From NCBI RefSeq assembly GCF_025464955.1, contig NZ_JAODNM010000137.1, positions 37,065 through 101,064 of the forward strand: a DNA stretch of 64,000 nucleotides. Direction: 5' to 3'. Positions 26,591-35,183 of this stretch are shown here, piece by piece (within the stretch, counting starts at the first letter, position 1; each line of letters opens with the position of its first letter). The notes beneath the pieces are model-generated. The model was not told where the DNA came from. It saw only the letters and a list, made by a program, of their open reading frames with translations, and did no database searches. Origin of the DNA: Amycolatopsis sp. (GTDB lineage: Bacteria > Actinomycetota > Actinomycetes > Mycobacteriales > Pseudonocardiaceae). Position numbers and translations under genes: made by a program.

Positions 26591-26893
26591 ATGAGTGAAC
26601 AAGCGGCGGACCAAGCCGCGGAGCAGCCCGTGGACGACAAGGCCCACATCCGCCACGAGCTGGACCTGAGCAACGCGCCCTGGATCCGCGCGGAGCCGGA
26701 GGGCGTGACGCTCGACGACGCCGTCGAGTACGCCTTCGTGCCGCACACCGACGGGGTCACCTACGTCGCGATGCGCCAGTCCTCGAAGCCGGACGGCGTG
26801 ATCCTCGTGTTCACCCCGTCGGAGTGGGACGCGTTCGTGCTGGGCGTCAAGGATGGCGAGTTCGACCTGCCCGAAGACGTCGAAGAGAGCTAG
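26591..26893 (+). CDS. DUF397-type small protein
   Basis: 100-residue acidic protein. The second half (YVAMRQSSKPDGVILVFTPSEWDAF then VLGVKDGEFDLPE) matches the DUF397 family, normally about 60 residues and encoded beside XRE regulators; here it has an extra N-terminal 40 residues and no XRE neighbour. ATG 26591 preferred over GTG 26582. Its stop overlaps the convergent ankyrin gene's stop (CTAG). Confidence 0.75.
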   Translation: MSEQAADQAAEQPVDDKAHIRHELDLSNAPWIRAEPEGVTLDDAVEYAFVPHTDGVTYVAMRQSSKPDGVILVFTPSEWDAFVLGVKDGEFDLPEDVEES

Positions 26894-28224
26894 CCCCGGA
26901 ATACCTTCAGCGCCTGCTTCCGGTCGAAGTGTTCGGCCCAGCCTTCGGGCGTGCCGTTGTACAGGTTGTCGCGGACGGTTGTGTCGGCGCCGGCGTCGAG
27001 CAGGATCCTGAGCACGTCGACGCGGTTGTTCTGCGCGGCGAGGTGCAGGGCCGTGACCCCGGAGCCGTGGCCAGGCCCGCCGAAGGTGGACCGGCGGTTG
27101 ACGTCGGCGCCGAGTTCGACGAGTTTCCGCACGGCGTCGGGCTTGCCTTGCGCGGACGCCCAGAGCAGCGGTGTCCCGGCGTAGACGTCCGCGTCCAGCT
27201 CCGCGCCGCGTTCGACGAGTGCTTCGACGGCGTCGGTGCGGTCGTTGCGGGCGGCCCAGGCGAGTGCCTCATTGCGGATCTCGGCAGGGTCGTCCGAAGG
27301 ACGCCAAGAGCCGAAACCGCTGTGGGGTCGGTAGAACTCGCGATGCGCACCGGCTTCGGCGGCCAATTTTCCTTTGCTGGTAACGAGTTCGTCGATCAGG
27401 TCGAGATGTCCCAGTCCGGCGGCGACGCGCAGGTTGCCCGGCGCGAGGCTGTGCACAGCAAGGGCCTCGGCTGCCTCGCGGTGCCCCCAGAACAGCGCGA
27501 CGACCAGTGGTGTTCCGCCGTCGCCCCGTGCCGAGACGTCGACTGGCGCGCCCGCGGCGAGCAGCATTTCGAGCAGCAGCGGCAGGTTGCTGTACGCGGC
27601 TTGGTGCAGCGGTGTCCAGCCGTGCGCGTTGCCGCGGGCCGGGTCGGCGCCGGCGTCGAGCAGGACCCGGCTCAAGCGCTCGTCGCAGGTCGCGCCCGCC
27701 ATGCCGAGCAGGTCGTTTCCGTTGGTGCCCCGCGCGTGCACCAGACTCGGGAACTCCGCGACGATCCGGGTGAGCCCGTCGAGGTCGCGTTCTTCGACGT
27801 ATCGGTACGCGCGCGCGAACGGCTCACCGCTGTCCGCCAACGACCGGACATGCTCGCGAAGTGTGCGCCACGACGGAAATCCGTGCGCGCGGGCGACCAC
27901 GACACGAGCGCCGTCGCGGGTGAGCAGCTGCTGCCGGCTTTCGAATGACGCGACCGCGTCCGGCGTGCCGTCCTCGGCGGACGCGAGAAGCCCTGTCGCT
28001 CGATCGGCGTAGTACTGGATGTCCGCGTGGTAGGCGTGTTCGATTTCAGGGCCGTGCTCCTCGACGCGCTGGACATACGCGCGCAGCCTCGGCCAGCTAG
28101 GAAACCCGTGCTCACGCGCTATCGCGAACTGCGCGTCCGCAAGCTTGACGCCGCTTGCCCGCGCGTGGTTCTTCGCGCGTTTGCGGAGCTGCTCGAGATT
28201 CGGGTTCGGCGGCAATACCTCCAT
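26890..28224 (-). CDS. Ankyrin-repeat protein (paralogue A)
   Basis: 444-residue cytoplasmic protein. The N-terminal 120 residues contain two AREHGFPSWPRLRAYV-like motifs; the rest is a series of ankyrin repeats (GWTPLHQAAYSNLPLLLEMLLAAGAPVD-type; GVTALHLAAQNNRVDVLRILLDAGAD-type) interrupted by a non-ankyrin insert near residues 265-330 (AHREFYRPHSGFGSWRPSDDPAEIRNEA). No catalytic motif; a protein-binding role is inferred. Its neighbour at 28692-30023 is a full-length paralogue with the same insert, so this is a tandem duplication. Confidence 0.88.
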   Translation of the reverse strand: MEVLPPNPNLEQLRKRAKNHARASGVKLADAQFAIAREHGFPSWPRLRAYVQRVEEHGPEIEHAYHADIQYYADRATGLLASAEDGTPDAVASFESRQQLLTRDGARVVVARAHGFPSWRTLREHVRSLADSGEPFARAYRYVEERDLDGLTRIVAEFPSLVHARGTNGNDLLGMAGATCDERLSRVLLDAGADPARGNAHGWTPLHQAAYSNLPLLLEMLLAAGAPVDVSARGDGGTPLVVALFWGHREAAEALAVHSLAPGNLRVAAGLGHLDLIDELVTSKGKLAAEAGAHREFYRPHSGFGSWRPSDDPAEIRNEALAWAARNDRTDAVEALVERGAELDADVYAGTPLLWASAQGKPDAVRKLVELGADVNRRSTFGGPGHGSGVTALHLAAQNNRVDVLRILLDAGADTTVRDNLYNGTPEGWAEHFDRKQALKVFRG

Positions 28225-28691
28225 GGCACTTCCTTCCCTTGACGTCCGTGGTCCGCCGGCACCGGAAAGGAAAGAAGGTGGGTGCTCGTTGTTCAGGTGT
28301 GCAGGGGCGGGCTTGGCCCTTTCCGCGGACAGGACGCGGCCCCCGCCGCGCTGCCCCGGAGCTTACCCGAGTGCCTGCCTTCGTCGCGCGTCGTGAAGGC
28401 GGGCCTCGGGGCCATGTGATCGAAGGCCGCCGCATTGGCGTTCAACGCCATTGCCTGGAACTTCAGGCGGGTTGGGGTGGTCGGTTCTGTCCAGAGCAGC
28501 AAGGACCGGGGCGAGTGGGTGCTGGTAGCGGAACTGTGGGCCTGTTGCGTCGTGCGGGTGGCGCTGGTGGTGGCGATGTGACTGTTGGGGCTCCTGAAGG
28601 CAGTTTCGGTAGGGCAGGGACGTGGTGAAGGCCTAGTTGAGTACGCCTTACGCCGTGAAGGTGGCCTTCACGTCACAACGCCGCACCTGCC
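28225..28691. other. Gap between ankyrin paralogues, repeat-bearing, no gene seen
   Basis: 467 bp with no supported gene. From about 28496 to 28625 it carries a block (AGCAAGGACCGGGGCGAGTG ... GGCCTGTTGCGTCGTGC) resembling 62841-62950. At 28624-28671 is a degraded member of the GTGAAGGCC hairpin family whose intact arm is GTGAAGGTGGCCTTCAC (28655-28671). The upstream part should contain the promoter of paralogue A. Confidence 0.65.
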
Positions 28692-30023
28692 TCAGCCCTG
28701 CAGCAGCTCCAGCACGGCGGTGCTGCCGGCCTGTTCGGCCCAGCCTGCCGGGGTGTCGCCGTACAGCTCGTCCTGGATCGAGCGGTCGGCTCCGGCGTCG
28801 AGCAGCGCGTGCACCACGTCGACGTTGTCGCCCTGCACCGCGAGGTGCAGCGCGGTGATGCCGGAGCCGTGGCCGGTGCTGCCGAAGGTGCCCAGCTGGT
28901 TGACGTCGGCGCCCAGCTCGATCAGCTTGCGCACGGACTCGGCCCGGCCGGTGGCGGCGGCCCAGGCCAGCGCGGTGCCGCGGTAGACGTCAGCGTTGAC
29001 GTCGGCCCCGCGCCTGACCAGCAGCTCCAGCGTTCTGACGCGGTCGTTGCGGGCTGCCCAGGCGAGCGCCTCGTCCCGGATTTCGGCTGCGCCTTTGGAC
29101 GGCCGCCAGTCCGGGAACCCGCCGTTCGGCCGGTAGAACGCGCGATGCGCGCCCGCTTCGGCGGTGGGTTCGCCGTCCTTGGCCAGCAGCGTGCGGACCA
29201 GGCTGTCGCGCCCCAGCCCGGCCGCGACCCGCAGGTTGCCGGGTGCGAGGTCATGACGCGCGAGGAGCGCGGCCGTCTCCCTATGTCCCCAGTACAGCGC
29301 GACGACCAGTGGCGTGCCGCCATCGCCCCGCCCGGAGACATCTGTCCGCGCGCCGGCATCGAGCAGCAGCTTCGCGAGCGACGGCCGCCCGATGTAGGCG
29401 GCCTGGTGCAGCGCTGTCCAGCCATGCGTGTTCGCCCGCGACGGCGAGCCGCCGTCGGTGAGCAGCAGCCGGGTGAGTGACTCGTCGCCGGCCGCGACCG
29501 CCATGCTGAGAAGGTCGTTTCCGTTGGTACCGCGGGCTTTCGCCAGCTCGGGGAACTGCGTGAGCAGCGCCGCGAGCCGATCCTCGTCGTGCGCTTCCAC
29601 CGCTTGGTACGCCCGTGCGAACGGCTCGCCGTTCTCGGCCAGCGCGACGACGTGCGCGAGCAGGGCCGTCCAGCTGCCGAACCCGTGTTCCCTCGCGATC
29701 ACGGTCCGCGCGCCCACTCCGTCCAGGTCGGCGTTCCAACGCTCGAAGGCGGCGGCCACCCCACGCTCGCCGTTTTGGGCGGCGGTCAGCAGACCGCGCA
29801 CGCGGTCCTCGTAGTAGCTGGTGTCGGCGCGATAGGTGTGCTGGAGCTTCGGCCCGTTCCTGGTGATGCGCTGGACGTACGCCTTCAGCTTCTGCCAGTC
29901 GGGGAAGCCGTACTCGCCCGCGACGGCGGCCTGCGCCTCGCGCGCTGTGACTCCCTCTGAGCGGGACACCCTCGCGACGCGTTTGCTCAGCTCTTCGAGG
30001 CTCGTTTTCGACGGCCGCGCCAT
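28692..30023 (-). CDS. Ankyrin-repeat protein (paralogue B)
   Basis: 443-residue paralogue of the preceding protein with the same order: N-terminal EYGFPDWQKLKAYVQR and EHGFGSWTALLAHV motifs, ankyrin repeats (HGWTALHQAAYIGRPSLAKLLLDAGA-type), the HRAFYRPNGGFPDWRPSKG insert, and further repeats ending near GWAEQ. Start ATG at 30023 reads MARPSKTSLEELSKRV; paralogue A instead starts MEVLPPNPNLEQLRKRA, so the first 15 residues diverge. Each seems monocistronic with its own upstream gap. Function unknown. Confidence 0.88.
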   Translation of the reverse strand: MARPSKTSLEELSKRVARVSRSEGVTAREAQAAVAGEYGFPDWQKLKAYVQRITRNGPKLQHTYRADTSYYEDRVRGLLTAAQNGERGVAAAFERWNADLDGVGARTVIAREHGFGSWTALLAHVVALAENGEPFARAYQAVEAHDEDRLAALLTQFPELAKARGTNGNDLLSMAVAAGDESLTRLLLTDGGSPSRANTHGWTALHQAAYIGRPSLAKLLLDAGARTDVSGRGDGGTPLVVALYWGHRETAALLARHDLAPGNLRVAAGLGRDSLVRTLLAKDGEPTAEAGAHRAFYRPNGGFPDWRPSKGAAEIRDEALAWAARNDRVRTLELLVRRGADVNADVYRGTALAWAAATGRAESVRKLIELGADVNQLGTFGSTGHGSGITALHLAVQGDNVDVVHALLDAGADRSIQDELYGDTPAGWAEQAGSTAVLELLQG

Positions 30024-30320
30024 GCTCTGCCAACCCCCACTCTTGATCCGATTCGGTCAGCCTAACGCCGTGGACCGACAAATTCGCGTCGCCCGATCCC
30101 ATCAGGTGGACGAAAGGGCAGGTCGTGCGCGGCCGGTAAGGGGACGAATCCGGCCCTGATCGGGTTTTCGATCTTTCTTTGCGGACGTGTTGCGACGGAG
30201 TTAACACCTTGGCTGCGCGACCGCGCCCGTCGGGACTAAACTCACCGGTCATCCGGGCACAACGTCGTGCGCCGATGAGAGCGTCCTCGATTTCGTGACC
30301 AAATAAGTGGGAGCCGTATC

Positions 30321-31919
30321 GTGACCAAGCCAAATCTGCCCGTCGTCCTCATCGCGGAAAAGCTCGCGCCTTCCGTGTTGAGTGTGTTCGGGGACGAGGT
30401 GGAGGTCCAGCATGTGGACGGCACCGATCGTCCCGCGCTTCTCGAAGCCGTCAAGGGCGCCGACGCACTGCTCGTGCGCTCCGCGACCAAGGTCGACGCC
30501 GAGGTCTTCGCCGCGACGAGCCGCCTGAAGGTGGTCGCCCGCGCCGGCGTCGGGCTGGACAATGTCGAGGTTCCTGCGGCCACCGAGCGCGGCGTCCTGG
30601 TCGTCAACGCGCCGACGTCCAACATCGTTTCGGCCGCCGAGCACGCCGTCGCGCTGCTCCTTTCGGTCGCCCGCCGCGTTCCCGCCGCGTCGCAGAGCCT
30701 GCGCGCCGGCGAGTGGAAGCGCAGCTCGTTCTCCGGGGTCGAGATCCAGGGCAAGACCATCGGCGTCGTCGGTCTCGGCAAGATCGGGCAGCTGTTCGCG
30801 CAGCGGCTCGCCGCGTTCGACACCAAGATCGTCGCGTACGACCCCTATGTCTCCGCCGCCCGCGCCGCCCAGCTCGGCATCGAGCTGCTGAGCCTCGACG
30901 AGCTGCTCGCCCGCGCCGACGCGATCTCCATCCACCTCCCGAAGACCCCGGAGACCAAGGGCCTGATCGACGCCGAGGCGCTGAAGAAGACCAAGCCCGG
31001 GGTCATCATCGTGAACGCCGCGCGCGGTGGCCTCATCGTCGAGGAAGACCTCGCCGACGCCATCCGCTCCGGTCACGTCGGCGGTGCCGGCATCGATGTC
31101 TTCGTCACCGAGCCGACCACCGAGAGCCCGCTGTTCGACCTGCCGAACGTCGTCGTCACTCCGCACCTGGGCGCGTCCACCGCCGAGGCGCAGGACCGCG
31201 CGGGCACCGACGTCGCCCGCTCGGTGCTGCTCGCGCTGCGCGGAGACTTCGTGCCGGACGCGGTCAACGTCGCCGGTGGCGGCACGGTCGGCGAGGAGGT
31301 CCGCCCGTACCTGTCGCTGACGCAGAAGCTCGGCCTCGTGCTCGCGGCGCTGAGCCCGAAGGCCCCCGCGTCGGTCACCGTCGTCGTCAAGGGCGAACTG
31401 TCCAGCGAGGACACCTCGATCCTGCGTCTCGCGGCCCTGCGCGGCGTGTTCTCCAGCGTCGTCGAGGACCAGGTCACCTTCGTGAACGCGGCCCGGCTCG
31501 CCGAGGAGCTCGGGGTCCAGGTCGACCTCGTCAGCGAGTCGGAGAGCCCCAAGTTCCGCAGCCTGGTCACGGTGCGCGCGGTGCACACCGACGGCACCAC
31601 GCTTTCGGTGTCCGGTTCGGTCACCGGCAAGGGAGAGGTCGAGAAGCTCGTCGAGGTCAACGGCCGCCACTTCGACCTGCGCGCCGAGGGCGACCTGCTG
31701 CTGTTGGAGTACCCGGACCGCCCCGGCATCATGGGCCGCGTCGGCACCCTGCTCGGCGAAGCAGGCGTCAACATCGAGGCCGCGCAGATCAGCCAGACCA
31801 CCGATGGCGCCGACGCCGTGATGCTGCTGCGCGTCGATCGCGGAGTGGACTCGCACCTGCTCGAGCCCATCGGCGCCGCGGTCGGCGCCAAGACCGTCCG
31901 CTCGGTCGCCTTCGGCTGA
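30321..31919 (+). CDS. serA: D-3-phosphoglycerate dehydrogenase
   Basis: 532-residue long-type SerA, the committing step of serine synthesis from 3-phosphoglycerate. NAD loop VVGLGKIGQLFA (Gly151 onward), catalytic ARGGLIVEEDLADAI and TPHLGASTAEAQDRAG with the active-site His, then the intervening domain and a C-terminal ACT domain (LLLLEYPDRPGIMGRVG) that senses serine. GTG start with GTGGGAG upstream. The 297-bp gap before it, shared with the divergent ankyrin gene, holds its promoter; I see no clear riboswitch. Confidence 0.97.
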   Translation: MTKPNLPVVLIAEKLAPSVLSVFGDEVEVQHVDGTDRPALLEAVKGADALLVRSATKVDAEVFAATSRLKVVARAGVGLDNVEVPAATERGVLVVNAPTSNIVSAAEHAVALLLSVARRVPAASQSLRAGEWKRSSFSGVEIQGKTIGVVGLGKIGQLFAQRLAAFDTKIVAYDPYVSAARAAQLGIELLSLDELLARADAISIHLPKTPETKGLIDAEALKKTKPGVIIVNAARGGLIVEEDLADAIRSGHVGGAGIDVFVTEPTTESPLFDLPNVVVTPHLGASTAEAQDRAGTDVARSVLLALRGDFVPDAVNVAGGGTVGEEVRPYLSLTQKLGLVLAALSPKAPASVTVVVKGELSSEDTSILRLAALRGVFSSVVEDQVTFVNAARLAEELGVQVDLVSESESPKFRSLVTVRAVHTDGTTLSVSGSVTGKGEVEKLVEVNGRHFDLRAEGDLLLLEYPDRPGIMGRVGTLLGEAGVNIEAAQISQTTDGADAVMLLRVDRGVDSHLLEPIGAAVGAKTVRSVAFG

Positions 31920-31930
31920 CGATCGATTCA

Positions 31931-31978
31931 CTTAAAGGCCACCTTCAGTGCGTCCGACGCACTGAAGGTGGCCTTAAG
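31931..31978. terminator. AAGGCCACCTTCAGTGCG hairpin after serA
   Basis: Inverted repeat of about 22 bp with a 3-nt loop and a single-base bulge, 11 bp downstream of serA. Core word AAGGCCACCTTCA is shared with the hairpins at 26511 and 28624. Probably the serA transcript end. Confidence 0.78.
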
Positions 31979-32143
31979 ATCAACTGGAAGCACCCGTACG
32001 AGTGTCTCGTATGCCGGGAAGTTCGGGCATAAGGGTGGTGCGGGTACAGCCTGTTGCCTACGGCCGGTAACCTTCCCGCTGCTGGCGTTTTCTTGCGGTG
32101 GGCCATCCGGAACTCCGGGGGCCTGGTCGACGGAGGTGTGTTA

Positions 32144-33181
32144 ATGCGGCTCGCTGTGATCCCAGGTGACGGGATCGGACCCGAAGTGGTCAACGAGGCG
32201 CTCAAGGTGCTCGGTGAGGTCGTTCCGGCTGCGGAGATCACCAACTACGACCTCGGCGCGGCCCGGTGGCATTCCACCGGTGAGCTGCTGCCCGAGTCCG
32301 TGCTCGGCGAACTCCGACAGCATGACGCGATCCTCCTTGGTGCCGTGGGCGATCCGAGTGTGCCCAGCGGAATCCTCGAAAGAGGCCTGCTGCTGCGGCT
32401 GCGGTTCGAGATGGACCACCATGTGAACCTGCGTCCGGCCCGGCTGTACCCGGGCGTGCGCGGCCCGCTGTCCGACACCAGCGAAATCGACATGGTCGTC
32501 GTTCGCGAAGGCACCGAGGGCCCGTACGCGGGCACCGGCGGCCTGCTGCGCAAGGACACCGAGCACGAGATCGCGACCGAGGTCAGCATCAACACGGCGT
32601 TCGGCATCCGCCGGGTCGTCTCGGACGCGTTCAACCGTGCCGAGTCCAGGCCGCGCAAGCACCTGACGCTCGTGCACAAGACCAACGTCCTCGAGTACGC
32701 CGGCGGCCTGTGGTCGCGCATCGTCGAAGAGGTCTCGTTGGAGCACCCGGACATCACGGTCGCGTACTCCCATGTGGATGCCGCGACGATCCACCTGGTG
32801 ACCGACCCTTCGCGGTTCGACGTCATCGTCACCGACAACCTGTTCGGCGACATCATCACGGACCTCGCGGCCGCGGTGACCGGTGGAATCGGGCTCGCGG
32901 CGAGCGGGAACCTGGACATCACCCGCCGCAACCCGAGCATGTTCGAGCCGGTACACGGCAGTGCGCCGGACATCGCCGGCCAGGGTCTCGCCGACCCGAC
33001 GGCCGCCGTGCTGTCGATCGCGCTGCTGCTCGATCACCTGGGCCAGAAGGAGTCGGCGCGCCGCATCGAGGCGTCCGTCGCGTTCGACCTCGCGACCCGC
33101 GACCAGGCCTCCCCGGGGGCCACGCACGCCATCGGTGACAGGCTCGCCGCGCTCGTGTCCTCGAACACCCGCACCGGCTGA
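32144..33181 (+). CDS. leuB: 3-isopropylmalate dehydrogenase
   Basis: 345-residue NAD-dependent beta-decarboxylating dehydrogenase of leucine synthesis, and in the citramalate route also of 2-ketobutyrate formation from 3-methylmalate. Motifs: AVIPGDGIGPEV, HKTNVLEYAGGLW, VDAATIHLV, VTDNLFGDIITDLAA and FEPVHGSAPDIAGQ. ATG 32144 with GGAGG. The next gene is cimA, whose pathway product needs LeuB, so the adjacency is functionally meaningful. Confidence 0.96.
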   Translation: MRLAVIPGDGIGPEVVNEALKVLGEVVPAAEITNYDLGAARWHSTGELLPESVLGELRQHDAILLGAVGDPSVPSGILERGLLLRLRFEMDHHVNLRPARLYPGVRGPLSDTSEIDMVVVREGTEGPYAGTGGLLRKDTEHEIATEVSINTAFGIRRVVSDAFNRAESRPRKHLTLVHKTNVLEYAGGLWSRIVEEVSLEHPDITVAYSHVDAATIHLVTDPSRFDVIVTDNLFGDIITDLAAAVTGGIGLAASGNLDITRRNPSMFEPVHGSAPDIAGQGLADPTAAVLSIALLLDHLGQKESARRIEASVAFDLATRDQASPGATHAIGDRLAALVSSNTRTG

Positions 33182-33206
33182 GCTCCGGCCTGGGCGTTTT
33201 CAAGCT

Positions 33207-33257
33207 GACTCGGGGGACGTTTCGTACAATTGATTTGTACGAAACGTCCCCCGAGTC
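33207..33257. terminator. 23-bp GACTCGGGGGACGTTTCG hairpin after leuB
   Basis: Perfect 23-bp inverted repeat with a 5-nt loop (TTGAT), 26 bp after leuB and before the cimA leader. The same word, in degraded direct order, is at 3618-3668. It would insulate the leuB transcript from the cimA attenuator. Confidence 0.8.
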
Positions 33258-33342
33258 GTTTGCTGCGCGGGCAGTGTCCAGATGGTGGGATCTTGGGTCC
33301 AGCCGCTGGATGTTCCGCGGATCGTGTGGCATAGTCCCACCC

Positions 33343-33384
33343 ATGGCTTCCCTCTCCATCATTATTGCGCAGCGCGCCGGATAG
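33343..33384 (+). CDS. cimA leader peptide with Ile triplet
   Basis: 13-codon ORF MASLSIIIAQRAG (ATG to TAG) containing ATC ATT ATT, three consecutive isoleucine codons. There is no ribosome site; a -10-like CATAGT at 33330-33335 ends 7 bp before the ATG, the same geometry as the ilvB leader, suggesting a leaderless leader transcript. The last five codons form the 5' arm of the following hairpin. Isoleucine is the end product of the citramalate pathway started by the downstream gene. Confidence 0.8.
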   Translation: MASLSIIIAQRAG

Positions 33385-33443
33385 GTGCTCCACAAGAGCA
33401 TCCGGCGCGCAAACCTCTCGCATCCTGTTGCGGGAGGTTTTTT
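33372..33443 (+). terminator. cimA attenuator (pause hairpin plus terminator)
   Basis: First stem: GCGCGCCGGA (33372-33381) pairs with TCCGGCGCGC (33401-33410), extended by an inner TGCTC/GAGCA stem around CACAA. Second stem: AACCTCTCGCA (33412-33422) pairs with TGCGGGAGGTT (33429-33439) with one G-U pair and loop TCCTGT, followed by six T residues (33438-33443), a textbook intrinsic terminator 42 bp before cimA. Stalling at the Ile codons would mask the first stem. The antiterminator pairing was not fully resolved by eye. Confidence 0.8.
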
Positions 33444-33484
33444 GTTGGGCAAACGCTTTTCCTTACCTACCTTGGAGAACCACC

Positions 33485-35116
33485 GTGACACGCACGGAGC
33501 CGGCCGGGACGCCCCTCGGTGACGAATTCCACCTTTACGACACGACGTTGCGCGACGGCGCCCAGCGCGAGGGGATTTCCTACTCCGTCACGGACAAGCT
33601 CGCGGTCGCGCGCCTGCTCGACGAGCTGGGCGTGGGGTTCATCGAGGGTGGCTGGCCTGGGGCGATGCCGAAGGACACGGAGTTCTTCGCCAAGGCGGCT
33701 TCCGGGGAGCTGATCCTCAAGCACGCGGCGCTCGTCGCGTTCGGGTCCACGCGGAAGGCGGGAACCACTGCGGCACAGGACAAGCAGGTTCGCGCGCTGC
33801 TGGATTCCCAAGCCCCGGTGGTGACCCTCGTCGCCAAGTCGGACCTGCGGCACATCGAGCGAGCGTTGCGCGTCGACGTGGCGGAGGCCTGCGAAATGGT
33901 GCGTGACACCGTCTCCTTCCTCGTCGCCGAAGGACGCCGGGTTTTCCTTGACCTGGAACACTTTTTCGACGGTTACGCGTACAGCCCGGACACGGCGCTC
34001 CGGGTACTGGACGCCGGAGCCGCCGGCGGCGCGGACGTTCTCGTGCTGTGCGACACCAACGGCGGGCAGCTGCCGCTGGGGCTCGCCGAGACCGTCCGCG
34101 ACATCAAGGAGAAGACCGGATTCCGGCTCGGAATCCATTGCCAGGACGACACCGCGTGCGCCGTGGCGAACAGTATCGCCGCGGTACAAGCAGGTGTGAC
34201 GCACGTTCAGTGCACCGCGAACGGTTACGGGGAGCGGGCCGGTAATGCCGACCTGTTCGCCGTAACGGGAAATTTGGTGGCCAAGCTCGGCATGGAGGTG
34301 CTCCCGACCGGAGGCGCCGCCGAGCTCACCCGGGTCTCCCATGCGCTTGCCGAAATCGCGAACATCGCACCCTACGCCCACCAGGCTTACGTAGGGGCGT
34401 CGACCTTTGCCCACAAGGCCGGTCTGCACGCGAGCGCGATCAAGGTGGATCCGTTGTTGTACAACCACATCGATCCAGCTTCTGTCGGCAATGGCATGCG
34501 GGTACTGGTCACCGAAATGGCCGGCCGGGCCAGCCTCGAGCTCAAGGGACGTGAACTCGGGGTTGACCTTGCCGGTCAGCCTGAAGCCCTGACCAACGCC
34601 ATCCGCAAGGTGAAAAGCCTGGAGTCGGAGGGCTGGTCGTTCGAAGCCGCGGACGCGTCGCTGGAACTGTTGCTGCGCCGGGAAGTCGACGGTCCGCAGA
34701 GCGACGTCCTCGACGTGCCGCCGTTCGAACTCGAGTCGTACCGCGTCGTGCTGGACCATAGCGCGGACGGCGTCGTCGTGTCGGAAGCGACGGTCAAGGT
34801 GCACGTCGGCGGACACCGCGTGATCGCCACCGCCGAAGGAAACGGCCCCGTGCACGCGCTCGACGCGGCGCTGCGGCAGGCGCTCAGCCCGCACCTGCCG
34901 TGGCTCGACACCGTCGAGCTGGCGGACTACAAGGTCCGGATCCTGCAGGGTCACCCCGGCACGGACGCGGTGACCCGGGTGCTGGTCGAGACCACTGACG
35001 GCGAGCGCGAATGGACCACCGTCGGCGTTCACGGCAACATCGTCGAGGCAAGCTGGCTCGCCCTCTGCGACGCCCTCGTGCACAAGAGCCTGCGCCTGCA
35101 TCTGCCGGTGGGTTGA
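33485..35116 (+). CDS. cimA: (R)-citramalate synthase
   Basis: 543-residue enzyme of the isopropylmalate/homocitrate synthase superfamily, condensing pyruvate and acetyl-CoA to citramalate, which leads to 2-ketobutyrate and isoleucine without threonine. Motifs: LYDTTLRDGAQREGISYSV with metal Asp, the CimA-type FIEGGWPGAMPKDTEFF, GIHCQDDTACAVANS and HVQCTANGYGERAGNADL, then AHKAGLHASAIKVDP and the C-terminal regulatory domain. GTG 33485 with TTGGAGAA; the longer frame would read through the attenuator. LeuA/homocitrate synthase is less likely given the GGWPG motif. Confidence 0.92.
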   Translation: MTRTEPAGTPLGDEFHLYDTTLRDGAQREGISYSVTDKLAVARLLDELGVGFIEGGWPGAMPKDTEFFAKAASGELILKHAALVAFGSTRKAGTTAAQDKQVRALLDSQAPVVTLVAKSDLRHIERALRVDVAEACEMVRDTVSFLVAEGRRVFLDLEHFFDGYAYSPDTALRVLDAGAAGGADVLVLCDTNGGQLPLGLAETVRDIKEKTGFRLGIHCQDDTACAVANSIAAVQAGVTHVQCTANGYGERAGNADLFAVTGNLVAKLGMEVLPTGGAAELTRVSHALAEIANIAPYAHQAYVGASTFAHKAGLHASAIKVDPLLYNHIDPASVGNGMRVLVTEMAGRASLELKGRELGVDLAGQPEALTNAIRKVKSLESEGWSFEAADASLELLLRREVDGPQSDVLDVPPFELESYRVVLDHSADGVVVSEATVKVHVGGHRVIATAEGNGPVHALDAALRQALSPHLPWLDTVELADYKVRILQGHPGTDAVTRVLVETTDGEREWTTVGVHGNIVEASWLALCDALVHKSLRLHLPVG

Positions 35117-35183
35117 CGGACCCCTCGGGCCACGGAGCGTCACGGGGTTTACCGAGAGAGTCACCGTCCGTATTGTTGACGGC

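Noticed and set aside
30024..30320. Riboswitch or leader upstream of serA
   Set aside because: No Ser-rich leader ORF, no U-tailed hairpin and no known riboswitch core could be found.
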